NCBI RefSeq assembly: GCF_001494635.1
Contig: NZ_LOJF01000009.1
Coordinates: forward strand, 248,001-312,000
DNA length: 64,000 bases
Source: Tractidigestivibacter scatoligenes
GTDB lineage: Bacteria > Actinomycetota > Coriobacteriia > Coriobacteriales > Atopobiaceae
Direction of reading: 5' to 3'
In this document: in pieces, positions 17,018-26,070 of the stretch
Layout: each line of letters begins with the position of its first letter
Position numbering within the stretch: the first letter of the stretch is position 1
Program-made: the position numbers and the translations under genes
The notes under the pieces: generated by a model
Database searches by the model: none
What the model was told of the DNA's origin: nothing
The model's input: only the letters and a program-made list of their open reading frames with translations

Positions 17018-17299
17018 CTAGTCGTCCAGGTAGGCCGTGGAGGGCGCCGCAGTGGTATCGGTAACGGGGGCGTCCTCGTCGGTGGCGTCGAGAAGCACGC
17101 GCACCTTCTGCTCTGCATTGGCAAGGCGCTCGCGCAGGCTCTTCAGGAGCTCCACGCCCCTGCTGTAGCGCTCGAGCGACTCCTCGAGCTCAAGGTCGCC
17201 CGCCTCGAGCGAGCGCACGATCTGCTCGAGCTCGACGGAGGCCTCCTTGAAGCTGAGGTCCTCCACCTTCCTCGTGTCCTTGGTGGCGTCATCTGCCAT
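17018..17299 (-). CDS. xseB: exodeoxyribonuclease VII small subunit
   Basis: The regulatory subunit of exonuclease VII, which degrades single-stranded DNA in both directions. The 93-residue product has the conserved helical core LSFKEASVELEQIVRSLEAG and LELEESLERYSRGVELLK, followed by a variable acidic tail. ATG 17299 fits the family start; AAGGGAGAC is upstream. It is the second gene after xseA (60 bases apart, same strand), the usual pairing, so both subunits should be made together. Confidence 0.93.
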   Translation of the reverse strand: MADDATKDTRKVEDLSFKEASVELEQIVRSLEAGDLELEESLERYSRGVELLKSLRERLANAEQKVRVLLDATDEDAPVTDTTAAPSTAYLDD

Positions 17300-17359
17300 C
17301 TTTGTCTCCCTTCCTCGCGGCAAAGCCGCGTGTTCGCGTTGAACGTGTGACAAGTTGTC

Positions 17360-18718
17360 CTACGACGCGGCCTGGCCCACACTGGTCACCGTTGCCCCAA
17401 GCTCCCCCTCGCCAAGGAGAACGGAAATCTCTTCACCCACTTCCACCTGGGACGCGTTGGAAAGCACGTGCCCCTCGGCGTCTTGGGCAAGGGCGTAGCC
17501 GCGGCCCAAGACCTTGAGCGGCGAGAGCGCGTCGAGCGTTGCCGCATGCCGCGCCACGGACGTCTGGTACGGGCGCAAGAGACCCCTGCCCGCCACGGAC
17601 AGACGGTGCGCGTCACTCTCGACGCGCTCGCAGGATCGCGCGAGCGACTTGGGGATTGCGGCATGCAGCCTCTCCTCGGTGAGGTCAAGCGTACGGGCGC
17701 GGTCCTCCAACGTGGCCATGGGGTCGGTGAGGCAGCGCCGTGACGCAAGAGAGTCCACATATACCGACAGACGAGAGAGGCTCGCCTCCATGGAACGCGC
17801 AGCCCTCTCGCCAAGGGCGTCCATAGCGTTCGCGTTAGCCTGCAACGATGCTGCCATGGCGTTGCCCAGACGAACGCCGCGCTGGTTGATGAGGGTCTCA
17901 ATCTCATTCATGGCAGGTGCCACAGACTCTGCCGCTGCCGTGGGCGTAGAGCAGCGCCTGTCCGATACCATGTCGCAGATCGACGTGTCCGGCTCGTGGC
18001 CAATGCCCGTGATCACGGGCACGGGACAGGCGGCGACGGCGCGGGCAAGCTGCTCGTCATTGAAGCACATGAGGTCCTCGAAGGAGCCACCACCGCGCAC
18101 GAGCAGGATTGCGTCTGGCTTCGACGCCGCGGCGACCTCAAGCGCGCGGATGATGGTTGCCGGGGCATGCTTGCCCTGCACGGCACAGCCCACCGCGTCT
18201 ATCTGCACGAGCGGGTTCCTTCTCCGCAGCGTGCGCTTGACGTCCTCAATCACGCTGCCGGAAAGCGATGTGACAACGCAGACACGCGAGCAGAAGGCTG
18301 GGATGCGCCTCTTGCGCGCCGGGTCCATGAGGCCCTCGCGCTCGAGCTTGCGCGCAAGCTCGGCAACCTGCTGGCGGAGAAGCCCCTCCCCCGCCACCGT
18401 GATGTGCTTGGCGACAAACGAGAGCTTGCCCGTGTTCTGGTAGACGTCGAAGGCGCCTGTCATCTGAATCTGGAGGCCGTCGCGCAGCTGCGTGCCAGAG
18501 GTCTCGACAAAGTCACGGTAAACACCGCGCCACGCGATGGTCGACATGGCCGCCGTGGCATCCTTGACCTCGAAGTAGCAGTGTCCGGAGCGGGCGTTTG
18601 GCCCGCGGAAGCCGCTCACCTCGCCCATGACCACCAGGGTGGGAATCTGCGCCACCTGGCCCTTGGCCACCTGAACCGCCTCGGTCACCGAGAGCGGCTC
18701 CTCCTTGGTGCCCGCCAT
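17360..18718 (-). CDS. xseA: exodeoxyribonuclease VII large subunit
   Basis: Catalytic subunit of exonuclease VII, 452 residues, full length. An N-terminal OB-fold (LVVMGEVSGFRGPNARSGHCYFEVKD, about residues 28-53 in part) precedes the catalytic domain with VVTSLSGSVIEDV, LLVRGGGSFEDLMCFND and ITGIGHEPDTSICDMVSDRR. A long coiled-coil region and a C-terminal SPLKVLGRGYAL motif follow. It is the first gene of the xseAB pair and starts three bases after the stop of the metallopeptidase gene, suggesting one longer transcript. Confidence 0.95.
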   Translation of the reverse strand: MAGTKEEPLSVTEAVQVAKGQVAQIPTLVVMGEVSGFRGPNARSGHCYFEVKDATAAMSTIAWRGVYRDFVETSGTQLRDGLQIQMTGAFDVYQNTGKLSFVAKHITVAGEGLLRQQVAELARKLEREGLMDPARKRRIPAFCSRVCVVTSLSGSVIEDVKRTLRRRNPLVQIDAVGCAVQGKHAPATIIRALEVAAASKPDAILLVRGGGSFEDLMCFNDEQLARAVAACPVPVITGIGHEPDTSICDMVSDRRCSTPTAAAESVAPAMNEIETLINQRGVRLGNAMAASLQANANAMDALGERAARSMEASLSRLSVYVDSLASRRCLTDPMATLEDRARTLDLTEERLHAAIPKSLARSCERVESDAHRLSVAGRGLLRPYQTSVARHAATLDALSPLKVLGRGYALAQDAEGHVLSNASQVEVGEEISVLLGEGELGATVTSVGQAAS

Positions 18719-18721
18719 GGG

Positions 18722-19417
18722 CTAATCCCTCCTATCGGTGCGGCCCATGAGGTAGAGCAGCTGCACCACCGAGACGAGCGCCGCGGCGACGTATGTAAGC
18801 GCGGCCGCCGTGAGCACCTCCTTGGCGCCCTGGCGGTCTATGCCCTGGCCGTGCGTCTCGAGGAACTGGACGGCGCGCCTGGAGGCGTTTATCTCTACCG
18901 GGAGCGTGACAAGCTGGAAGATGACCGAGAAGGCAAAGAGCGCAATAGCGATGCGCACGAGGCCGACGGCGTTCATGAAGACGCCGGCGAGAAACACGAG
19001 CATCCACACGTTCTGCGAGAAGTTGACCACCGGCACGAGTGCCGTACGCACGCGCATGGGGGCATAGTCCTTGGCGCGCTGCACGGCATGACCCGCCTCG
19101 TGGCAGGCCACGGCAACGGAGGCAACGGAGCCGCCACGCATGTTCTCCTCGGAGAGGTGCAGGTTGTTGTCACGTGGGTCGTAGTAATCCGTGAGGTGCC
19201 CGGCAACCGAGGTGATCCCCACGCTCGATGCGCCACCCTCGTTGAGCATCTGGCGCGCAACGTCTGCGCCGGTGCCGTCAAAAGATGCGTCGACCTTGGA
19301 CCAGCGCTCGTACTTACGCTTGATGTAGGACTGGGTGATTAGACCCAAGAAGAGGGAGAGGATCACGATGCCGTAGTAGGCAAAGTCGATACCGTACCCG
19401 TAGTAGTAATAGCCCAT
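18722..19417 (-). CDS. membrane zinc metallopeptidase (Zn_peptidase_2 family)
   Basis: An integral membrane protein of 231 residues with the zinc-protease signature ACHEAGHAVQ at about residue 113, where two His and the Glu would bind zinc and water. An N-terminal tyrosine-rich stretch leads into a hydrophobic helix (GIVILSLFLGLI), and three more hydrophobic segments follow the active site. This fits the neutral zinc metallopeptidase family PF04298. The ATG at 19417 follows GGAAGC. The gene ends three bases before xseA starts. Physiological substrates are unknown. Confidence 0.88.
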   Translation of the reverse strand: MGYYYYGYGIDFAYYGIVILSLFLGLITQSYIKRKYERWSKVDASFDGTGADVARQMLNEGGASSVGITSVAGHLTDYYDPRDNNLHLSEENMRGGSVASVAVACHEAGHAVQRAKDYAPMRVRTALVPVVNFSQNVWMLVFLAGVFMNAVGLVRIAIALFAFSVIFQLVTLPVEINASRRAVQFLETHGQGIDRQGAKEVLTAAALTYVAAALVSVVQLLYLMGRTDRRD

Positions 19418-19552
19418 ATAGGAAGCTCCAATCGTTGGGGGCCGTGGGGCATATGTACCCAAGGCCGTCCGGCACCAACGATGATACAAAAGCCGCGCGA
19501 CACAAATAGCATGCGCAAGAAAGGCCTGATGCCGGTTCCTCTCGTCCCCGCC

Positions 19553-20683
19553 CTAGATGACCTCGATGCGGCCGTCGCGCACCGTGAGGCCCACAGAACC
19601 TTCGAGCAGGCTCTCGAGCTGCTTGCCGGCCAGCTCGTGTCGCCAACCGGTCGCAAGACGCGACTTAGAGCGGTCCTGCGCGAACTCCACAAGGTCATCC
19701 CTGGTGGCTATGAGCTGCGTTGCGATGCCGGACTTCTCGGAGACAATCCTCACCAGCGCAACCATGAGGTCCACCACGCTCTCCACCTCGGCGGAGGGGT
19801 GCGCATGGCGCTCCGGCTGTGGGCAGGCAGAGCCGGGGACTTCCTCCCCTGCGTGGACGGCGTCGAGAAGGTCGCGCACGTCCCTCTCGCTAAGCTGGTC
19901 GGTGCCGCGAATCTTGCGCAGCCGGTCGCGGCTGCGCGGCGCCCTCTTGCAGACCTCAACCACCACCTCGTCCGAGAGAACCCACTTGCGGGGAACGTCG
20001 TGGTTTGCCGCCGTCTGCTCGCGCCACGCGCAGACCTCGCGCGCGATGGCAAGCTGCCGGCGCGTGAGGGAGCTCGAGCGCTTGAGTCTGAGATAGGCCT
20101 CTCGAGGGTCCCTGTGCATGTGGGAAGGGTCGGTCACCTCCGCCATCTCGGGCTGGACCCAGGCCAGACGGTCCTTCTCGACGAGCTGCTCCATCATGCG
20201 GTCGTAGATGGCAGGCAGATAGCGCACGTCATCCTCGGCGTAGGTGAGCTGCTCTGGGTCGAGCGGGCGGCGCGACCAATCCGTGAGGGACTCTGCCTTG
20301 GGAAGCCTCACGCCTGCGTAGGCCTCAACCAGCGAAGCGTAGCTCACCTGCTGGCGCATGCCCAGAAACGCGGCAGCGACCTGCGTGTCGAAGACCGAAG
20401 CGCAGGTCACGCCCATGCCGTCGAGAATGACCTCGAGGTCCTGCCCACAGGCGTGGAAGACCTTAGTGACCCGCTCGTCTGCAAAGATGTGCGCCAAGGG
20501 CGAGAGGTCCTCGATCAGGATGGGATCGATAGCACCAATCTCTGTGGGCGTACCAACCTGCACGAGGCAGAGCTTGGGATAGTAGGTCCTCTCGCGGAGG
20601 AACTCCGTGTCCACGGCAATGACGGGCTCGTTGCCAATTCGCTCGCAGAAGGCACTCAGTTCATCGCTTGTGGATATGTACAC
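19553..20683 (-). CDS. rnd: ribonuclease D
   Basis: A 3'-5' exoribonuclease of the DEDD superfamily, used in tRNA and structured RNA 3' maturation. The catalytic domain shows VIAVDTEFLRER (Exo I), KVFHACGQDLEVI (Exo II) and YAEDDVRYLPAIYD (Exo III with the DEDDy tyrosine). A HRDC domain begins near LTRRQLAIAREVCAWRE. The start chosen is GTG 20683 with GGGAGAGT upstream; the upstream in-frame ATGs add a region without homology. Length is 376 residues, normal for the family. It is divergent from the lipid kinase gene. Confidence 0.9.
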   Translation of the reverse strand: MYISTSDELSAFCERIGNEPVIAVDTEFLRERTYYPKLCLVQVGTPTEIGAIDPILIEDLSPLAHIFADERVTKVFHACGQDLEVILDGMGVTCASVFDTQVAAAFLGMRQQVSYASLVEAYAGVRLPKAESLTDWSRRPLDPEQLTYAEDDVRYLPAIYDRMMEQLVEKDRLAWVQPEMAEVTDPSHMHRDPREAYLRLKRSSSLTRRQLAIAREVCAWREQTAANHDVPRKWVLSDEVVVEVCKRAPRSRDRLRKIRGTDQLSERDVRDLLDAVHAGEEVPGSACPQPERHAHPSAEVESVVDLMVALVRIVSEKSGIATQLIATRDDLVEFAQDRSKSRLATGWRHELAGKQLESLLEGSVGLTVRDGRIEVI

Positions 20684-20816
20684 TCGACTCTCCCAGCTCA
20701 AAGGTGTTAGCCAAAGGCCCCAGCGTTGGGCTACCATGTGCATGTGGCCCGGCGGGGGGCCGGCGCCCGGAACATGATACATGCTATCCCTTGTTGGGGG
20801 ACCGGGGAGGACCATC

Positions 20817-21791
20817 ATGCGCAGCGTCATCATTCACAACCCCATGTCGGGGTTTGGCTCGGATGCCATATTCGAGTTCGAGCGGGCCCTCGTCCACGCT
20901 GGCGACGAGTGCACGTTCCGCGCGCTCGCACCGGACTTCGTTGCCGAGGAGGCTGTGGCAGACGCCGAAGACTTTGACGTCTGCGTGCTCTCCGGTGGTG
21001 ACGGCTCCGTGACGGGGCTGCTCTACGCCTTGCGCAACCGCAACGTGCCCGTCTGCGTGTTTCCCTCGGGCACGGCGAACCTGCTCTTCGCAAACATTGG
21101 CAACGCGCCCGAGCCGGCGGCGCTGGCCCGGGCGTGCCGCGTTGGCCACACTGCCTGCATCGACCTCGGAGAGATCTCCTGGGAAGACGAGCAGGGCACC
21201 CAGCACGTGAAGGGCTTTGGGCTCATGTCTGGCACAGGCTTTGACGCCCAGCTCATGGAGGCGGCACTGCCCAACAAGGCCGCCATGGGACAGGCCGCCT
21301 ACTTCGCCGCGGCATTCGCCAACCCACGGCCCACTGTCGAGGAGTTCACCATCATCGTGGACGGCCAGGAGTACCACCGTCGCGGTATCTCCTGCATGGT
21401 GGCAGACAATGCCATGATCCAGGGTGACATTCAGATTGTGCCTGACTGCCGCATGGACGACGGGCTTCTCGACGTTATTGTCATCGAGACGCAGGACGCA
21501 GCCCAGGTGCTGCGTCCTCTCTTCTCAGGCATTGTTGACAAGACGGGCAAGTCGATAGGCCGTCCGCACCTTGAAGCCTTCCGCGGCCATGAGATCACGG
21601 TGCGCACCGAGGAACCCGTACCGCTCGAGATTGACGGTGACGTGGTGAGCTCAGACGTCACCGAGTATCACGCCAAGGTACTTCCAGGGGCGTGCAGCAT
21701 TGTGGTCGACAGCATGAGCTCGTACCAGCCAAACTCGGACGCACCCGCCCGCTTTGCAGATGCTGACGAGATTGCGTTCCCCAAGGAGTAG
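20817..21791 (+). CDS. diacylglycerol/lipid kinase family protein
   Basis: A 324-residue DAGK-catalytic-domain protein (YegS/DgkB-like) predicted to phosphorylate a lipid at the membrane. It begins VIIHNPMSGFG, has the nucleotide-binding VLSGGDGSVTGLLYAL near residue 60 and FPSGTANLLF, then the second domain with MIQGDIQIVPDCRMDDGLLDV and a C-terminal EIDGDVV segment. The ATG at 20817 has GGGGAGG upstream. No hydrophobic helix is present, as usual for the soluble family. The lipid substrate, whether diacylglycerol or a glycolipid precursor, is not determinable. Confidence 0.88.
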   Translation: MRSVIIHNPMSGFGSDAIFEFERALVHAGDECTFRALAPDFVAEEAVADAEDFDVCVLSGGDGSVTGLLYALRNRNVPVCVFPSGTANLLFANIGNAPEPAALARACRVGHTACIDLGEISWEDEQGTQHVKGFGLMSGTGFDAQLMEAALPNKAAMGQAAYFAAAFANPRPTVEEFTIIVDGQEYHRRGISCMVADNAMIQGDIQIVPDCRMDDGLLDVIVIETQDAAQVLRPLFSGIVDKTGKSIGRPHLEAFRGHEITVRTEEPVPLEIDGDVVSSDVTEYHAKVLPGACSIVVDSMSSYQPNSDAPARFADADEIAFPKE

Positions 21792-21800
21792 CGCCCGCGC

Positions 21801-22871
21801 CTAGCCCTCGTCATCTGCCGGGAAGCGGACACCCGCCTGCGCGCGAACCTTGTCCATCACCTCGAGCGACGCCAGCGTGACGTCTGCCCACATATTCGCG
21901 TGCTCAATCGCCACGGCATCGCCGCTTGCCGCCTCGCAGAAGTCCGCCAGCTCGCAGACCATGTCGTTCTCGGGGTTCTCAACTCGCACCGTGCGCTCGG
22001 TGCCGCCCACGGTCCCCCATGTCATTCCACGGTCAACGTGCTCGACTACGCGGAGGTCATGCGGCTTGGTGATGTCTTGGTAGATGAGCGTGGCGCGCTC
22101 GCCTTCCACCTGGCAGGGTGCCAGGTCATCCGAGACCTTGCCAAACGAGAGCGTCACGACCTTGTCGCCATACCCAAGGAGAATGGCACCGGCAAGGTCC
22201 ACCTTGCGGTACGGGGAATCGGCAGGCTCGCCAGGCACCTCGGTGAGCACCAGCGAAGCATTCACCGAAGTTGGGCGCTCGAAGAGTGCTATAGCGGGTT
22301 CCACGCAGTAGACGCCAATGTCCATGAGGCTGCCGCCGGAGAGTCGAGGGTCAAAGACATTGAGGCGCTCGCCCGCCCTTAGGCGCGAAATGCGCGACGT
22401 GACCTTTGCGAAGCCCATCTGGGCGAGACGCACTTCGCCAAGCTGCGGCAATGTCTCCACGACGGCGCGAAAGCCCGGCGTGTGGATCGAGCGCATGGCC
22501 TCCATGGCAACAACGCCCTGCTCGGAAGCCGCGTCGAACACGCGCTTGGCCTCGCGAGCATTGGAGGCGAAGGTCTTCTCGACAAGCACGTGCTTGCCGG
22601 CACGCACCAAGGCAAGCGCCTGAGGTGCGTGAACTGCATTAGGGGAGCTGATGTAGACGGCATCGACGTCGGGGCAGGCGCACAGCTCATCGAGAGAATC
22701 GAAGGCAAGCTCTCCCCCATGCTCGTGCGCAAATGCACGGGCACGCGAGATGTCGCGCGAGTAGGCCCCCGCGTAGGAGGCACCCTCAAAGCCGGCAAGC
22801 GCATCGAGAAAGCGTTGGGCTATCCCGCTTGTGCCAATGGTTGCGATGCGTACCTTCTGCCCCTGGGTCAT
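21801..22871 (-). CDS. Gfo/Idh/MocA family NAD(P)-dependent oxidoreductase
   Basis: A 356-residue oxidoreductase, probably acting on a sugar, inositol or related polyol. The Rossmann domain begins VRIATIGTSGIAQRFLDAL, followed by the family motif VDAVYISSPNAVHAPQALALVRAGKHVLVEKTFA in which EKTF is the catalytic-lysine block. The C-terminal domain contains GGSLMDIGVYCVEPA. The ATG at 22871 is preceded by AAGGGG. It lies 114 bases downstream of the TetR gene on the same strand and is convergent with the lipid kinase. The substrate is not known. Confidence 0.88.
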   Translation of the reverse strand: MTQGQKVRIATIGTSGIAQRFLDALAGFEGASYAGAYSRDISRARAFAHEHGGELAFDSLDELCACPDVDAVYISSPNAVHAPQALALVRAGKHVLVEKTFASNAREAKRVFDAASEQGVVAMEAMRSIHTPGFRAVVETLPQLGEVRLAQMGFAKVTSRISRLRAGERLNVFDPRLSGGSLMDIGVYCVEPAIALFERPTSVNASLVLTEVPGEPADSPYRKVDLAGAILLGYGDKVVTLSFGKVSDDLAPCQVEGERATLIYQDITKPHDLRVVEHVDRGMTWGTVGGTERTVRVENPENDMVCELADFCEAASGDAVAIEHANMWADVTLASLEVMDKVRAQAGVRFPADDEG

Positions 22872-22985
22872 GGGACGCCCCTTTCGCCTGCCACCGCTCG
22901 GCGCGATCGCACCGCACAAGACAGCGCGACACGCATCTGATACAAGAGATTCTAGAGCAGAGAAGGCCGGGCGTTGGCGGAGGAG

Positions 22986-23612
22986 CTATGCGCAGTTAGT
23001 ATCTCCGGTTGGAGTCATAGCCATAGAGCGCACGGCACCCAGGCACGAGCGCACCGACTGTATGACAGTCTGCGAAAGCTCATCCTCACTCATAGAACGC
23101 TCTCCAAATAGCCAACTTGCCAACAGCGAAACGATGCCACCAGAGGCAAAGTCGACGGCGCATGAAACTCGAGACGAGAGGGATGTGGAGAGCTGCGAGG
23201 ATACGGCCGAGAGTCCGCCCAGGTGCCCGGAGAGCTCGCGCCTGAGACGCTCGGAGAGAAGCGTGCGGGCAGGCGTACGGGCGAGCGCGCCAAACGCCGT
23301 GGCACCGTCGGAAGCCAGGCCCTTGAGCTGGGAAAGCACCTTCGAGAGCCCGGCAGGGGTGCTCACGTCGCCGGACTTGAAGATGCCCGAGACCTCGCTC
23401 ACAGCATCGTTCTCTATCTCCTGAAGAACAGCGCGCACGCTTGGGTAGTGAGCATAGAAGGTCTTCTTGTTGATGAGAGCACGCTCGGCAACGTCCTTTG
23501 CGGTGATGTCCTGTGTGGGCTTCTCGGAGAGCAGCGAAACCACGGCGGCTCGTATGGCTGCCTGCGAGCGCTTTACGCGAAGGTCGATGTGTACCGTGGG
23601 CTGGGTGCCCAT
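22986..23612 (-). CDS. TetR/AcrR family transcriptional regulator
   Basis: A 208-residue repressor with an N-terminal helix-turn-helix domain (RSQAAIRAAVVSLLSEKPTQDITAKDVAERALINKKTFYAHYPSVRAV in segments) typical of TetR proteins. The C-terminal ligand-binding half has no recognisable subfamily. ATG 23612 is chosen because GAGGAG stands eight bases upstream; an in-frame GTG nine bases earlier overlaps that site. It is divergent from the HD-domain gene, and a perfect 26-bp palindrome lies between the two, so it probably represses itself and the forward gene string. Confidence 0.88.
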   Translation of the reverse strand: MGTQPTVHIDLRVKRSQAAIRAAVVSLLSEKPTQDITAKDVAERALINKKTFYAHYPSVRAVLQEIENDAVSEVSGIFKSGDVSTPAGLSKVLSQLKGLASDGATAFGALARTPARTLLSERLRRELSGHLGGLSAVSSQLSTSLSSRVSCAVDFASGGIVSLLASWLFGERSMSEDELSQTVIQSVRSCLGAVRSMAMTPTGDTNCA

Positions 23613-23674
23613 CTCACTCACTCCTCAAGAACGACGTGATGTTTACCATGCCCGTCATTTACTTCCCATAGTAT

Positions 23675-23700
23675 ACTTATTTCCAATATTGGAAATAAGT
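23675..23700. promoter_or_regulatory. TetR operator, perfect 26-bp palindrome
   Basis: The sequence is perfectly self-complementary over 13 bases on each side of its centre; the half-site is ATTGGAAATAAGT. It lies between the TetR start (23612) and the HD-domain start (23727), where TetR proteins usually bind, and overlaps a TATACT that could be the -10 of either gene. Confidence 0.8.
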
Positions 23701-23726
23701 CGATTCTCCGGATTAGGGAGCCACGC

Positions 23727-24227
23727 GTGAATTCTACCCCAGATGAAATTCGTCAACGCTACGAGGAGCTGGCGGCGCCCACGCTTGCAGCCCCTCGCGT
23801 GGCGCTCATGGCAGGCTACGTGCAGCACGGCCAGACCACCACACTCGAGCACGTTGCTGCCGTAGCCTACCTAAGCCTGGCTCTGGTGAGAAAGCTTGAC
23901 ATCCGCTGCAACGAACGCGCGCTGGTGCGCGGGGCGCTACTCCACGACTACTATCTCTACGACTGGCATGACCACAACGCCGCTCCCGACGCGTGGCACG
24001 GTTTCACGCACCCACGCCATGCGCTGAGAAACGCCGAGGCAGACTTTCCCGACCTTACCCCGCTCGAACGAGACATCATCGCCCACCACATGTTCCCGCT
24101 CGTGCCCTCTCCCCCACGTCACGTGGAAGCCCTTGTGGTCTCGCTTGTCGACAAGGCCTGCTCGACGGTCGAGGTCTTCGCGCAACGCCCCTGGGCCACC
24201 ACATCTGAGGGAGGTACCGCATGCTAG
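23727..24227 (+). CDS. HD-domain phosphohydrolase-like protein
   Basis: A 166-residue protein with the metal-binding HD pattern: His in TLEHVAAVAYLSL, the His-Asp pair in GALLHDYYLYDW and further His residues in HGFTHPRHALRNA and IIAHHMFPL. HD proteins hydrolyse phosphoesters, often of nucleotides; the substrate here is unknown. The start is GTG 23727 with GGGAG upstream. Its stop overlaps the ATG of the next gene (ATGCTAG), so the two are coupled. It is the first gene under the TetR operator. Confidence 0.8.
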   Translation: MNSTPDEIRQRYEELAAPTLAAPRVALMAGYVQHGQTTTLEHVAAVAYLSLALVRKLDIRCNERALVRGALLHDYYLYDWHDHNAAPDAWHGFTHPRHALRNAEADFPDLTPLERDIIAHHMFPLVPSPPRHVEALVVSLVDKACSTVEVFAQRPWATTSEGGTAC

Positions 24228-24820
24228 AACGCATCGTGGCGGTAATTGCCGCGCTCGCAACCATGAACGCGCCGGACCTTACGCCATGGGGCATCTCGAT
24301 TCTCATGCTCTCGATGACAACGATATCCGTGGGAGGGTGGGTCTGGGAGACCGTGTACTGCTCGATTGTGGAGAGGCGCCCCGTGCGGCGCGGCTTTCTC
24401 TTTGGACCCGCATGCCCCATCTACGGCACCGGCGCAGTTGCTGTCTACGTTCTTCTCGGGCACCTGGAGAGCCCGCTGGCCGTGTTTGTTGCGGGTTCCA
24501 TCCTTGCAACAGCCATCGAGTATGCCACGGGACACGTACTTGAGGAGCGCTTTGGGAGGCGCTGGTGGGACTACACGGGCTGGCCACTCAACTACCGTGG
24601 GATTGTTTGCCCCATAGCCTCGGCGGTCTTTGGCATCTTCTCGGTGCTGGTGGTCTTTGTCATCGAGCCACAGCTCATTGCCTTCTTCTCGTCGTGGGGA
24701 GAGTTCGCGTGCGAGGCAACCGCCACCACGTGCGCGCTGACCTTTGCAGCTGACACGGCTCTTTCTGTGATGGCACAGGACGCGGGCGCCGGCAGGCGGA
24801 GAATAACGCTTCGTCGCTAA
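24221..24820 (+). CDS. CmpB-type putative ABC transporter membrane protein
   Basis: A 199-residue membrane protein with about five hydrophobic segments, recognisable as the family PF06541 (putative ABC-transporter type IV) by GGWVWETVYCSI, RRGFLFGPACPIYGTGA and ERRWWDY-like (FGRRWWDYTGWPLNYRG) motifs. Despite the family name no ATPase is nearby and transport has not been shown for these proteins. Its start overlaps the HD gene stop by seven bases. An HD gene next to a CmpB gene is a recurring pairing in Firmicutes and Coriobacteria as far as I recall. Confidence 0.8.
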   Translation: MLERIVAVIAALATMNAPDLTPWGISILMLSMTTISVGGWVWETVYCSIVERRPVRRGFLFGPACPIYGTGAVAVYVLLGHLESPLAVFVAGSILATAIEYATGHVLEERFGRRWWDYTGWPLNYRGIVCPIASAVFGIFSVLVVFVIEPQLIAFFSSWGEFACEATATTCALTFAADTALSVMAQDAGAGRRRITLRR

Positions 24821-24869
24821 CCCGGATTGCTGTAAGGTGAGGGGGTTTACCTACCTTACCGGAGGCAGC

Positions 24870-25592
24870 ATGTACTCATTCGACAGCAGGGTACGCTACA
24901 GCGAGTGCGACGAGAAGGGCGTGCTCGCCCTCGTCCCCATGATGAACTACCTTCAGGACTGCTCCACCTTCCAGTGCGAGGAGGTGGGTAGGGGCCTCAA
25001 AGAGCTCAATCGCGACCACCTTGGCTGGTTTGTGACCTCCTGGCTCATCCAGATCGACTCGCTCCCCCACTTCTGCGACACCATCACGACAAGCACCTGG
25101 TGCTATGCCATGAAGCGCCTACAGGCCGAACGCTGCTTCGAGATTCGCGGGGCAGACGGTACCACGCACGTGCGCGCAGACTCTCAGTGGTACATGTACG
25201 ACTTCTCGCAGGAGCGCGTCATCAGCATCCCGCAGAGCGAGTCGGTCTTCCTTCAGGGAGACGAACGCCCGGCGGACCTGCCGCAGATCTCGCGCCACCT
25301 GAAGCCCCAGGGCGAGGGCACCGCAACCTCCCCCATCGTGATAACCGAGCAACACCTGGACACCAACCGTCACGTGAACAACGCGGAGTACGTGCGCTTT
25401 GCCCTTCTCGCAGCCGGCGAGCTGGGGCACGCCATCGACCTTGTGCGCCTTGAGGTGCAGTACCGCACCATGGCACTCCTCGGCGACACCTTGACCCCCG
25501 TGGTCTATGGCGACGGCAACGACATCACCGTGAGCATCAACGGCGATGACGGCAAGGCCCGAGCCATCATGAGGATGGAGGGCCGCGCATGA
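24870..25592 (+). CDS. acyl-ACP thioesterase-like hotdog protein
   Basis: A 240-residue double-hotdog protein of the acyl-ACP thioesterase family (plant FatA/FatB and bacterial relatives), predicted to release fatty acids from acyl carrier protein or CoA. It starts with the motif VRYSECDEKGVLALVPMMNYLQD and the second half has TEQHLDTNRHVNNAEYV, where the Asn and His of the second hotdog are catalytic in this family. ATG 24870 has GGAGGCAGC upstream. Its TGA overlaps the ATG of the NUDIX gene (ATGA). A 4-hydroxybenzoyl-CoA-type thioesterase is a less likely alternative. Confidence 0.85.
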   Translation: MYSFDSRVRYSECDEKGVLALVPMMNYLQDCSTFQCEEVGRGLKELNRDHLGWFVTSWLIQIDSLPHFCDTITTSTWCYAMKRLQAERCFEIRGADGTTHVRADSQWYMYDFSQERVISIPQSESVFLQGDERPADLPQISRHLKPQGEGTATSPIVITEQHLDTNRHVNNAEYVRFALLAAGELGHAIDLVRLEVQYRTMALLGDTLTPVVYGDGNDITVSINGDDGKARAIMRMEGRA

Positions 25593-26029
25593 CGGAGGAG
25601 ACCGAGGTCGCGCTTCCCACGGTCCACGTGGCGGCAGCGATCATCCAGCGAGACGGGCTTATCCTGGCAGCTCGGCGCGCGCACGGCATGGACGGCTGGG
25701 AGTTTCCCGGCGGCAAGGTGGAGCCCAGCGAGACGAGCGAGGAGGCCTGCCGTCGAGAGATCACGGAGGAGCTTGGCTGCAAGCTTCAGGTGATGTGGCT
25801 TCTCGACACGCTGGCCTACGACTACCCTGAGTTCCACCTGGTCATGGACTGCTTCGTGTGCACGCTGGCACCGGGAGCAGAGCCCGTCGCAAAGCCCGGT
25901 GAGCACAAGGAGCTGCGGTGGCTTGGGCGCGACGGGCTTCTCGGCGTGGACTGGCTTCCGGCAGACAAAGGGCTCATCCAGACGCTGGGGACTGCCTGGG
26001 ACCAGATAATTGAATCGGAGCCCCTGTAG
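25589..26029 (+). CDS. NUDIX hydrolase, MutT-like
   Basis: A 146-residue NUDIX hydrolase. The 23-residue NUDIX box is intact from GGKVEPSETSEEACRREITE through EELG at about residues 38-60. VAAAIIQRDGLILAARRAHG and WEFPGGK before the box match the 8-oxo-dGTP diphosphatase (MutT) group, so removal of oxidised nucleotides is likely, although other nucleoside diphosphate derivatives are possible. Its ATG overlaps the thioesterase stop. Its position ahead of thyA and folA places it in a nucleotide-related string. Confidence 0.9.
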   Translation: MTEETEVALPTVHVAAAIIQRDGLILAARRAHGMDGWEFPGGKVEPSETSEEACRREITEELGCKLQVMWLLDTLAYDYPEFHLVMDCFVCTLAPGAEPVAKPGEHKELRWLGRDGLLGVDWLPADKGLIQTLGTAWDQIIESEPL

Positions 26030-26070
26030 GAAGACGAGCCCACACGCCACCACGCACGGGAGGGAGACCC

